This document shows positions 1 to 7,534 of a DNA stretch of 10,107 nt, piece after piece (within the stretch, counting starts at the first letter, position 1; the number at the start of each line of letters is the position of its first letter). This DNA is from Pseudomonadota bacterium (GTDB lineage: Bacteria > Pseudomonadota > Gammaproteobacteria > Xanthomonadales > Xanthomonadaceae): positions 1-10,107 of the forward strand of contig JAFAEU010000258.1 of NCBI GenBank assembly GCA_023423855.1, given 5' to 3'. The translations under genes and the position numbers were made by a program. The notes beneath the pieces are model-generated. The model ran no database searches. It was not told the origin of the DNA and worked only from the letters and a program-made list of their open reading frames with translations.

Positions 1-3000
1 CGGAAGCGCAGCCAGCGGTGCAGGGCGACGGTGTAGATCAGGGCCTGCAGGTCGTATTCGCTGTGCGCCATGGCGGCGGCGAGCTGCGCGGCGTCGTAGC
101 GCGGCAGGCGGTTGGACTTGTAGTCGAGCACGTACCAGCGGCCACCGTGCACGTAGGTGAGGTCGATCTTGCCGGTCATCAGGCCTTCGAGCCGGCGGCG
201 CAGGCCGAAGCCGCGACGCTCGCGTACCATGCCGTGCGCGTGCAGCAGGTCGAGCAGTGCGGGCACGGACGTGGGCTGCATGGCGAAGTGGAATTCGATC
301 TCGGCGCGGCGCTCGTGTTCGCCCAGCGCGTGCAGCGCGCCGCCTTCGGGCAGGGCGACGGTGAGCGTGCGGCCGACCAGCAAGACGAGCAATGCGAGGC
401 CATCGTCGAGGTCGTCGCGCGCGTAGCCTTCCTCGCGCAGCGCCTTCAGTAGCGGCGCGTCCTGTCCCTGCGGTGCGGGATCGCCTTCCCGCCAGCCGGC
501 CCAGGCGGCGAAGTCGGCCGTTTCCAGCGCGGCGTGCAGGACGTTGCCGAAGCGGCTGCCGGAGAAGCGCGGATCAAAGGCTTCGCTGGCGGCTTCAACG
601 GGAAGTTCCCCGTCGATGGCTTGCGCCGGTTCGTCCGAGGCCGCGCCGATGTCCTCGGTGGCCGCGGCCTCGGTGTCTTGCTGGCCGTCGGCGTGTGCGA
701 GCTGGGTGAAGCTGTAGACCCACCAGTCCGGTGCGATGGGGCGGGCGGCGACGCGCGCAGGCGGCACGATCGCATCGCGCTCGACCGGCAGGCGCGGTGG
801 CGCCTCCTCGGCCGGGCCTTCGACGATGCGGATGCCATCGCTGCCACGCAGCGCGTCGAGGTCCGAGAGCAGCGGTGCGAGCCGCGTGTCGTTGAACTCC
901 TTCAGGTCGCCGGCGGCGATCCACAGCGCATGTTCGGCGCGGGTGAGCCCGACGTAGAGCAGGCGCGCGTCCTCGGCCGCGCGCTCGGCGGCGGCGCGGG
1001 CTTCGACGGCGGCCCAGGCTTCGTCCTTCGCGACCTTCCAGCACAGCCTGCGCTGCGTGCCGTCGTGCACGGCGTGGTGGCGGGCGGTGCTCGGCGGCTT
1101 GCTGTCGATGCCGGAGAACGGCAGGTAGACCAGCGGATACTCCAGGCCCTTGCTCTTGTGCAGGGTGACGATCTGCACGCGGCGGGCGTCGGATTCGAGC
1201 CGCAGCAGCTGGGCGTCGTCGTTTTCGTCGGCGCGCGCGATCTGCAGCTGCAGCCAGTCGAGCAGGCCGTGCAGGCCCAGCGCCGCGCCGGCGGCTTCCT
1301 GCAGCAGTTCGCCCAGCTGCAGGTAGTTGGTGACGCGGCGTTCGCCGTCGAACAGCGCCAGCAGGCGTTCGGCCTGCCCGGCGCAGAGGTCGGACACCAG
1401 CGCGAACGGCCCGCCGCGCTGCCAGCGCTCGCGCCAGCGCAGCAGCGCGTCCTGCGCGGCGCGCAGGGCGTCGCCGTCGTGGTCGAGGTTGGCGATGGCG
1501 GCCGCGTCGAAGCCGAGCAGAACGGTGGACAGCGCGGCGCGCAGGCGTCCGTCGTCGGCCGGCTGCATCAGCGCGAGCAGCAGCAGGCGCAGGTCCTGCG
1601 CCTCGGGCGTGGCGTACAGGCTCTGCTTGCCCGCGGCGACCGCGGGAATGCCGGCCGCCGCCAGCGCCAGCTGCACGCGCGTAGCCTCGCGATGCGTGCG
1701 CACGAGCACGGCGATGTCGCCGGGCTGTACCGGCTGGCCGTCGATCAGCGCGCGCCCGGCGCGCGCATCGGACAGCACGCGGTGGATGTCGGCAACGCAG
1801 GCGGCGGTGACGGCTTCGCGCGAGGGATCGGCGTTGAGCGGCACGCGGTCTTCACCATGGACCAGGCGCACGGTAAGCGCGGGCGCCGGCGTGCCATCGC
1901 GCAGGTAATCGGCGTCGTCGCGCCGACCGCCGGGCAGGACCGGCTCGAAGGCGATGCCGTGTTCGACGAAGGCCTCTTCGCCGGCGTTGGCGTACAGCGC
2001 CTCGATCGCGCGCAGCAGCGACGGGCGCGAGCGGAAGTTGTGCCGCAGCGGCGGCGCGATGCTGGCCTGGCGCTTGGCCTGCAGGTAGGTGTGCACGTCG
2101 CCGCCGCGGAAACCGTAGATCGCCTGCTTGGGATCGCCGATCACGAACAGCGCCGGCGGCTCGCCCGCCTCGCGCACTTCCTCCGAATCGCCGAAGACGC
2201 GGCGAAAGATCGCCCACTGGCGCGCATCGGTGTCCTGGAACTCGTCCACCAGCGCGACGCGGTACTGCCGGCGCAGCTGCGCGACCAGCCGCCGACGATG
2301 CGGGCCGTCGAGCGCGGCGGCGACGCCGTCGATCAGGTCGTCGTAGGTCTGCAGCCGGCGCTGGCGCTTGAGCAGGGCGACGCGCGCGTGCGCCTCGTCG
2401 CGGATGCGGTGCAGCAGCGCGACGCGTCGTGCGACGCGCCAGGCCTCCATCGCGTCGTCCGCCTCGCACCAGGCCTGCAGGAGATCGAACAGGGGCGACG
2501 CGGGCAGGTCGGCCTGCCGGTCGTCCTTGCAGTAGCCGAGCTGCTGCGCCGGCAGCAGCTTCTGCAGGTGCGTCTTGTCGCTGCGCGGCCAGTGGCCGGC
2601 AGCGCGGCCCTTGCGCAGTTCCTCGAAGGCCTTGTCGAAGCTGGCGCGGCGCGCGCGGCGGCCGTCGAACACCTTGGCGTCGAAGGCCTTGCCGATGGCG
2701 GCCCGGGCATCGTCGAGGTGGGCGTCGATGGCCTGCGCGAGCTGCGCCGTGGCCGCGGCGGCGGTGGCGCGCGGGTCGTCGGCGTCGTCATCGACGACCG
2801 GCAGCAGCGGCAGGTCGCCGAGCAGCGCGCGCAGGTCGCCGGCGAGCGCCTCCGGTCCGCGCCACAGCGCGGTCAGCGCCTCCAGCGCGTCGGCATCGTT
2901 GGCGTGTTTGCGCCACAGGTCGGCGGCCACTTCGGCGTGCAGGGGCCGCAGGTTGGCGAGCAGCTCCGGCGCGTCGAAGGCGTGGCCGCTGTCGATGGCG

Positions 3001-3428
3001 TGCTCGGACAGCACGCGCGCGCAGAAGCCGTGGATGGTGAAGATCGCGGCGAGGTCGATCTCCTCGGCGGCGATGGCCAGTCGCCGCGCCAGCTGCGCGG
3101 CGGTTTCGTCGCCGGCCTGCAGCCGGCGCTCGAGGATCGCGCGGGTCAGCGCGGTTTCGTGGTCCTCGCCCTCGCCCGCCGCCGTGCCCGCGATGCGCGA
3201 GGCCAGTTCGAGCCGTTCGCGGATGCGGCGGCGCAGTTCCTGGGTGGCGGCGTCGGTGAAGGTGACCGCGAGGATCTGGCCGATGCGCAGCCGCCGTTCG
3301 ACCACCAGCCGCGTGAACAGCGTCGCCAGGGTGAAGGTCTTGCCGGTGCCGGCGCTGGCCTCGATCAGCTGCACGCCGTCGAGCGCAAGGCGCAGGGAGT
3401 CGTCCTCGTGGAGTTCGACGATGCTCAT
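1..3428 (-). CDS. recB: RecB, helicase-nuclease subunit of RecBCD (C-terminus cut by left edge)
   Basis: RecB is the 3'-5' SF1 helicase and the only nuclease of the RecBCD enzyme, which processes double-strand DNA ends for recombination. I translated the conserved regions and found no in-frame stop. Walker A ASAGTGKTFT lies at residues 24-33 (K30). Motif Ia AVTFTDAATQELR is at about 54-66, motif II DEFQDTD at 395-401, motif III GDPKQAIYGFR at 431-441, HKSKGLEYP at 757-765, and LYVGLTRAEH at about 824-833. The nuclease domain opens with GNVLH (H965), followed by E1045, D1089 and DYK (D1102, K1104). D1089 and D1102 are 13 residues apart, as in E. coli D1067/D1080, so the nuclease should be active. 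About 1142 codons are present, and the family length suggests about 60 or more are missing. The ATG overlaps the recC stop (ATGA), with an AGGA 9 nt upstream. An acidic, Ala-rich linker of roughly 60 residues separates helicase and nuclease. recD probably follows to the left. Confidence 0.97.
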   Translation of the reverse strand, partial: MSIVELHEDDSLRLALDGVQLIEASAGTGKTFTLATLFTRLVVERRLRIGQILAVTFTDAATQELRRRIRERLELASRIAGTAAGEGEDHETALTRAILERRLQAGDETAAQLARRLAIAAEEIDLAAIFTIHGFCARVLSEHAIDSGHAFDAPELLANLRPLHAEVAADLWRKHANDADALEALTALWRGPEALAGDLRALLGDLPLLPVVDDDADDPRATAAAATAQLAQAIDAHLDDARAAIGKAFDAKVFDGRRARRASFDKAFEELRKGRAAGHWPRSDKTHLQKLLPAQQLGYCKDDRQADLPASPLFDLLQAWCEADDAMEAWRVARRVALLHRIRDEAHARVALLKRQRRLQTYDDLIDGVAAALDGPHRRRLVAQLRRQYRVALVDEFQDTDARQWAIFRRVFGDSEEVREAGEPPALFVIGDPKQAIYGFRGGDVHTYLQAKRQASIAPPLRHNFRSRPSLLRAIEALYANAGEEAFVEHGIAFEPVLPGGRRDDADYLRDGTPAPALTVRLVHGEDRVPLNADPSREAVTAACVADIHRVLSDARAGRALIDGQPVQPGDIAVLVRTHREATRVQLALAAAGIPAVAAGKQSLYATPEAQDLRLLLLALMQPADDGRLRAALSTVLLGFDAAAIANLDHDGDALRAAQDALLRWRERWQRGGPFALVSDLCAGQAERLLALFDGERRVTNYLQLGELLQEAAGAALGLHGLLDWLQLQIARADENDDAQLLRLESDARRVQIVTLHKSKGLEYPLVYLPFSGIDSKPPSTARHHAVHDGTQRRLCWKVAKDEAWAAVEARAAAERAAEDARLLYVGLTRAEHALWIAAGDLKEFNDTRLAPLLSDLDALRGSDGIRIVEGPAEEAPPRLPVERDAIVPPARVAARPIAPDWWVYSFTQLAHADGQQDTEAAATEDIGAASDEPAQAIDGELPVEAASEAFDPRFSGSRFGNVLHAALETADFAAWAGWREGDPAPQGQDAPLLKALREEGYARDDLDDGLALLVLLVGRTLTVALPEGGALHALGEHERRAEIEFHFAMQPTSVPALLDLLHAHGMVRERRGFGLRRRLEGLMTGKIDLTYVHGGRWYVLDYKSNRLPRYDAAQLAAAMAHSEYDLQALIYTVALHRWLRF

Positions 3429-6400
3429 GCGGCATCGTCCTGCGCGGCATCGCCGCTGGCCATGCCGGCGCAGACGGCGGCGAACACGCGCTGGCAGGTG
3501 TCGACCAGCGTGTCGTAATCGGATGCCTTCGCGAACGGATCGCGGCCGCGCAGCGCGAGCCGCATGCTGTCGGAGGTCGCTTCGCCCCAGGCATGGTCGT
3601 TGCCGTGCCAGGCGTCGAAGGCGGCGCGGCGCATCCTGTCGTCATTGGATGCATTCCAGATCGCCCAGCCGGTGCGCGGGCCGTACAGCAGCGGCGCGCG
3701 CAGGCCGGCGCGGCGCAACTGCAGGAGCGTGCGCAGCGCGTCGCGCGCGGCTTCGGTCGCGAGCGCGGGCGCGGCATGCGGACCGACGCCGTCGTCCTCA
3801 TGGAACTGCACCAGCGGCAGCGCGGTGCCCGCGGCATTGGCCAGCAGGCGGTCGAGCCCGCTGCGGATCACGGCCGGGCCGCCCGGCTTGCCGGGGCGCA
3901 GCACGGCGATGCCGTGCGCATGCACGTCGGCGATGCGGCCGCGCAGGCGGAGGCCGTCGATCTCGACCTCGTGCTCGACGGCCGCGCCTTCGCTGTCGCC
4001 GCGCCAGTGGCGGTAGGCGTCGACATAGGCGCGCATGTCTTCGAGCAGCGCTTCGAACTGGCGTTCCCCCAGCGCCCCGGACGGCAGCAGCGCGCGCGCG
4101 CGCAGGCGGGCATGCAGCGCGTGCTCCTCGCCCTGCAGCAGCGCCTCGACCACGGCCTGGCGCAGGTGCAGCGCGTCCAGCCCGCGCGCGGGCAGCAGCA
4201 GGGGCTCGATGTCGTCCGACACTTCGATGCCGTCGGGCAGGCGCAGCGCGAGCCGGTGGCGCAGGAATTCCCCGGCCGGATCGGTGAAGAACTTCTTCAG
4301 CGCATCCAGCGAGAGCTCGGTGGTGGTGGCGTCGTCGCCGGGCAGGTCGCCGTCGATCCACGGCGCCAGCCGCGCGCGCGCCACCGCCGTCGCACCGGCG
4401 GCGGGATGCCACTGCCCGCGATAGCTGAAGCGGCGCGGGTCGCCGCCGCCGAACGCGGCCGGCGAGAACGGCTGCAGCGGATGGCGCACGACCATCTGGC
4501 GCTTCACCGCAGCCGGATCGGCGTGGTACCGCGCGGCGGCGTCGAGCAGTTCGCTGACCAGCACCGAGGGTTCGCGCACGCTGCCGTCGCGCGGATCGGC
4601 GCCGAGGTAGCTGAGGTAGAACACGTCCTGTGCGGCGGCGAACAGCTGCAGGAACAGGAAGCGGTCGTCCTCGCGCAGCGAGCGGTCGCCGTGGCGACGG
4701 CGGTCGGTGCCGAGTTCGGCGGTGAGCCGGCTCAGGCCCGCGGCGGGATCGCGGCGCGGATAGTCGCCGTCGTTCATGCCCAGCACGCAGATCACGCGGA
4801 ACGGCAGCAGCCGCTTCGGCACCATGCGGCCGAAGCTGATGCCGCCGGTGAGCAGCGGCGCGCGGGTGTCGGCCTGCGCCAGCGCGGCGGCGAAGTGCGC
4901 GCGCACGACTTCGGCCGGCACGGCGTCGTCGAAGCCGGCGTCGGCCGCATGTTTCGCGAATTCCTCGATCAGCTTGCGCAGGCGGTCGAGCGCGCGCCGG
5001 GCGGCGGGATCGGTTGGCTCGGCCGGCAACAGCGCCCTGAGCAGGTCGAGCAGGCGTTCGCGCCACTGTGCGGGCGGCATCGCCTCGCCCAGCGCCTTCT
5101 GCTGGCGCGCCAGCGTGCGCAGCAGGCCGAGCAGGGTGTCCAGCGCATCGAGCGCGCTGCCTTCGAGCTCCGGCCACGGCGCGACGACCTGGCCGCTGGC
5201 GGCGGCGATGGCGTCGTCATCGCCGAGGGCGTGGCCGAGCAGCAGGCGGTCAAGCGCGAACTGCCAGGTGTAGGCATCGTCGGCAGGCGCGTCGTGCGCG
5301 GCGCGATGGCGGGCGTCCAGCGCCCAGCGCGCGCCGGCGGCCTGCAGCCAGCCGTGCAGGCGGTCGATCGCCGAAGCGTCGAGGCCGGCGGCGGCGGCGA
5401 TCGGCGCGCTGGCGAGCAGGTCGAGGATCTCGTCCAGGCCGAAGCGCGACAGCGGCAGGCCGAGCAGGCGCAGGAACACTTCGGCCAGCGGTTCGTTGGC
5501 CAGCGGGCTGGTGTCGGCCAGGGCGTAGGGCAGGTGTTCGCCCTCCCCTCGCCCACCGAACACGGCTTCCAGATAAGGCACATAGGGATCGATATCCGGC
5601 GCCAGCACGGCGATCTCGCGCGGCTGCAGCGGCGGGTCGAAGCGCGGATCCTCGAGCAGGCCGCGCAGCTGGTCGTGCAGCACCTGCAGTTCGCGCAGGC
5701 GGGTGTGGCAGGCGTGGACCTGCAGGCTGGGGTCGTCGCTGCGCAGGGCGGGCAGCCGCTCGCCGGAGGGGTCGGCGCGGCGGTGGAACAGGTCGCGCTG
5801 CAGCCGGTGCAGCAGGCCGTCGGACAGACCGCCTTCGGCCAGCGTCGGGCGCGCGTCTTCTTCCGGATCGGCGTAGGCGGCGATCTCGCCGGACGGATGC
5901 ACCACTTCATAGCTGCCGAGCACCGCCATGAAGTCGCGGCCGGCTGCGCCCCAGGCCTGCAGCAGGCGGTTCTCGCCGGTCGCCTCGCCGAAGGGGTCGG
6001 CCTCGCCGGCGCGCAGTTTCCCGGACAGCGTCTGCAGGTCGCCCCAGTAGGCCCGGGTCGGCGTGGGCAGGTAGAAGTGCAGGGTGCCCGCGCGCGCCTG
6101 CGTCGCCATCACCCGCAGCACGTCGGGCGAGACGTTGAGGGTGGCGAAGGCGAACACGCGCGGCGGCAGGCCCCTGGGCAGCGGCTTGTCCGCGCCCTCG
6201 AAGCCGTCGAGGTAGCGCTGGATGCGGCGCGCACGGTGGGCGCCGTCGCCGGTGACGCGGCGCCAGAGGATCGCCTGCGGATCGTCCGGGTCGGCGCCGT
6301 CCTCCCAGCGCAGCAGCCAGTCGCGGCGCCAGGCCTGGTATTTCTCGAACACGTCGGCGAGTTCGCCGGCCAGCGACCAGGGTTTCAAGGGATCGGGCTG

Positions 6401-6799
6401 TGCTGAAGCCGCGCCGGACAGGTAGGCGGCGAGCTGCGCCATCGCCGGGCGCGCCACCAGCTTCGGATCGGCCAGCGCGGCATAGAGCCGCCAGTGCAGC
6501 GCGGCGGCGTCGAGGTCGTCGGCGTCCTCCGGCCCCGGACCCGGTCCGGGGTTGGCGTCCAGCGCGCGGCGCACGAACTCGCCGGGGGTCAGGAACTCGA
6601 GGTTGGCGGTCACGCCGTGGCGCTCGGCCAGGGTCGCCTGCAGCCAGCGCCGCATCGCCACCTGCGGGATCAGCACCGTGTCCGGCGCCAGCAGCGATGC
6701 GCCTGGCGCCGGCGTGCGCAACTCCTCCGCCAGCAGGCCGGCCAGCACTTCCAGCGCGTTGGCGTGGTACAGGCGGAAGTCGGGGGCGGTGCTGGGCAT
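3425..6799 (-). CDS. recC: RecC, Chi-scanning subunit of RecBCD
   Basis: RecC holds the RecBCD complex together, splits the DNA strands and scans the 3' tail for Chi. The protein starts MPSTAPDFRLYHANALEVL, matching the family's LRVYHSNRLDVL opening. Other RecC signatures are MRRWLQATLAERHGVTANLEF at about 49-69 (first part of the N-terminal helicase-like domain), DVFEKYQAWRRDWL, and the hallmark GMNDGDYPRR at 674-683, followed by RSLREDDRFLFL and PSVLVSELLD. With the start at 6799 the protein is 1124 aa, very close to E. coli RecC (1122 aa). In-frame alternatives are the ATG at 6811 and a TTG at 6847. None has a convincing Shine-Dalgarno sequence, so I chose by length and homology. A Pro-Gly tract (NPGPGPGPED) sits in a loop that varies in the family. 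Several residues aligned to the E. coli Chi pocket differ (see findings). The gene is translationally coupled to recB. Confidence 0.96.
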   Translation of the reverse strand: MPSTAPDFRLYHANALEVLAGLLAEELRTPAPGASLLAPDTVLIPQVAMRRWLQATLAERHGVTANLEFLTPGEFVRRALDANPGPGPGPEDADDLDAAALHWRLYAALADPKLVARPAMAQLAAYLSGAASAQPDPLKPWSLAGELADVFEKYQAWRRDWLLRWEDGADPDDPQAILWRRVTGDGAHRARRIQRYLDGFEGADKPLPRGLPPRVFAFATLNVSPDVLRVMATQARAGTLHFYLPTPTRAYWGDLQTLSGKLRAGEADPFGEATGENRLLQAWGAAGRDFMAVLGSYEVVHPSGEIAAYADPEEDARPTLAEGGLSDGLLHRLQRDLFHRRADPSGERLPALRSDDPSLQVHACHTRLRELQVLHDQLRGLLEDPRFDPPLQPREIAVLAPDIDPYVPYLEAVFGGRGEGEHLPYALADTSPLANEPLAEVFLRLLGLPLSRFGLDEILDLLASAPIAAAAGLDASAIDRLHGWLQAAGARWALDARHRAAHDAPADDAYTWQFALDRLLLGHALGDDDAIAAASGQVVAPWPELEGSALDALDTLLGLLRTLARQQKALGEAMPPAQWRERLLDLLRALLPAEPTDPAARRALDRLRKLIEEFAKHAADAGFDDAVPAEVVRAHFAAALAQADTRAPLLTGGISFGRMVPKRLLPFRVICVLGMNDGDYPRRDPAAGLSRLTAELGTDRRRHGDRSLREDDRFLFLQLFAAAQDVFYLSYLGADPRDGSVREPSVLVSELLDAAARYHADPAAVKRQMVVRHPLQPFSPAAFGGGDPRRFSYRGQWHPAAGATAVARARLAPWIDGDLPGDDATTTELSLDALKKFFTDPAGEFLRHRLALRLPDGIEVSDDIEPLLLPARGLDALHLRQAVVEALLQGEEHALHARLRARALLPSGALGERQFEALLEDMRAYVDAYRHWRGDSEGAAVEHEVEIDGLRLRGRIADVHAHGIAVLRPGKPGGPAVIRSGLDRLLANAAGTALPLVQFHEDDGVGPHAAPALATEAARDALRTLLQLRRAGLRAPLLYGPRTGWAIWNASNDDRMRRAAFDAWHGNDHAWGEATSDSMRLALRGRDPFAKASDYDTLVDTCQRVFAAVCAGMASGDAAQDDAA

Positions 6800-6866
6800 G
6801 GTCGCGGGCATTGTGCCGCAGCGCCATCGCAGCGGCCGAGACGGCAAGGCCGGCCGCGGCCCGGGC

Positions 6867-6895
6867 GTGGCAGTGCGGAACGCTTGTTTTATACT
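6867..6895 (+). promoter_or_regulatory. Sigma-70-like promoter for the cytochrome c gene
   Basis: GTGGCA (6867-6872, 4 of 6 matches to TTGACA) and TATACT (6890-6895, 5 of 6 matches to TATAAT) are separated by exactly 17 bp. The T-rich patch TTGTTTTATACT stands out in very GC-rich surroundings. The predicted transcription start is near 6902, giving a leader of about 40 nt before the GTG at 6941. On the other strand the same patch reads TATAAA (6893-6888), which could serve recC, but no matching -35 is visible for that direction. Confidence 0.6.
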
Positions 6896-6911
6896 CCGCG
6901 GCTAGCTGCGG
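6896..6911. promoter_or_regulatory. Near-perfect 16-bp palindrome at the predicted transcription start
   Basis: CCGCGGCTAGCTGCGG is symmetric apart from one G/T mismatch and contains the GCTAGC core. It begins 1 nt after the -10 hexamer of the cytochrome c promoter, so it could be an operator or an early mRNA hairpin. GC-rich sequence makes chance palindromes common, so support is weak. Confidence 0.25.
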
Positions 6912-6940
6912 CCCCGTCGGCTGCGCGCCAAGGGTGTTCC

Positions 6941-7456
6941 GTGCGTAATTACGACCTCGAATTCCTGAAGCATTTCTCGATGGTGATCGGTTTCCTGGTC
7001 CTGGTGACCCTGGGCCTGATCATCGGTGCCGTGTTCCTGCACCGCACGCTGCCGCCGGAAGTCGATCCGGCCGCCGCCAAGCGCACCGAGAACCGCATCG
7101 CCCCGGCCGGTTCGGTCTATGCCGGCGCCACCGGCGCCGCGGCGCAGGCCGCCGCCAGCGCAGCAGCAGCCGCTGCGGCCGCGGCGCAGGTCGCCTACGG
7201 CGGTACCCTGGACGGCTCGGTGATCTACCAGAACCTGTGCTCGGGCTGCCACACCTCGGGCGCCGGCGGCGCGCCGACGCTGGACCGCGCGCACTGGGGC
7301 GCACGCATCGCCCAGGGCAAGGACACCCTGTACAAGCATTCGATCGACGGCTTCACCGGCGCCGCCGGCGTGATGCCGGCCAAGGGCGGCAACCCCGCGC
7401 TGACGGTCGAGCAGATGCACGCGACCGTCGACTGGATGATCGAGAACCTGAAGTAA
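6941..7456 (+). CDS. Membrane-anchored cytochrome c5-type protein
   Basis: This is a 171-residue monoheme c-type cytochrome, expected to pass electrons at the periplasmic face of the inner membrane. One hydrophobic segment at about residues 14-33 (MVIGFLVLVTLGLIIGAVFL) acts as an uncleaved anchor. An Ala-rich linker follows at about 61-85, including nine Ala in a row after S73. The heme domain has CSGCH at 100-104 and the probable distal ligand M145 in GVMPAKGG, the pattern typical of the c5 family. The start is GTG: the reading frame is open further upstream, but AAGGG at 6930-6934 lies 6 nt before this GTG, and VRNYDLEFLKHF gives a short cytoplasmic tail of normal length. It has its own promoter and terminator, so it looks monocistronic. 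The redox partner cannot be told from the window. Confidence 0.93.
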   Translation: MRNYDLEFLKHFSMVIGFLVLVTLGLIIGAVFLHRTLPPEVDPAAAKRTENRIAPAGSVYAGATGAAAQAAASAAAAAAAAAQVAYGGTLDGSVIYQNLCSGCHTSGAGGAPTLDRAHWGARIAQGKDTLYKHSIDGFTGAAGVMPAKGGNPALTVEQMHATVDWMIENLK

Positions 7457-7481
7457 GCTGCCCCCGCCGCTCGGTTCCGCG

Positions 7482-7510
7482 ACGCCGCCTCCGGGCGGCG
7501 TTGTCGTTTC
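7482..7510 (+). terminator. Rho-independent terminator of the cytochrome c gene
   Basis: A perfect 8-bp stem, ACGCCGCC (7482-7489) with GGCGGCGT (7494-7501), closes a TCCG tetraloop and is followed by TTGTCGTTT. It lies 25 nt after the TAA stop of the cytochrome gene. The T tract is interrupted, so termination may be partial, which would allow some readthrough into the nuclease gene 24 nt further on. Confidence 0.75.
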
Positions 7511-7534
7511 CGCATTCCGCTCCCGGGAGATCCC

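Noticed and set aside
534..3518. A 994-codon open frame on the plus strand opposite recB
   Set aside because: It lies entirely antisense to a well-supported RecB; its product is low-complexity (Ala, Gly, Arg, Gln, Val rich) with no recognisable motif. Long antisense frames are expected at this GC.
3593..6406. A 937-codon open frame on the plus strand opposite recC
   Set aside because: It is the same kind of antisense shadow in the same phase relation to its sense gene, with biased composition and no domain signature.
1..6799. Defence island or anti-phage system built around RecBCD
   Set aside because: RecBCD degrades phage DNA as a housekeeping role, but no Gam-like, retron, Abi or restriction gene is visible in the window.
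6800..6847. Longer RecC start (TTG at 6847 or ATG at 6811)
   Set aside because: Both are in frame but add residues absent from the family; the 6799 start gives 1124 aa, near the E. coli length. The 6811 ATG remains possible.
6494..6940. N-terminal extension of the cytochrome c frame back to 6494
   Set aside because: The frame happens to be open, but this part overlaps recC, precedes the promoter and encodes Arg/Gly-rich sequence with no homology; the GTG at 6941 has a ribosome binding site.
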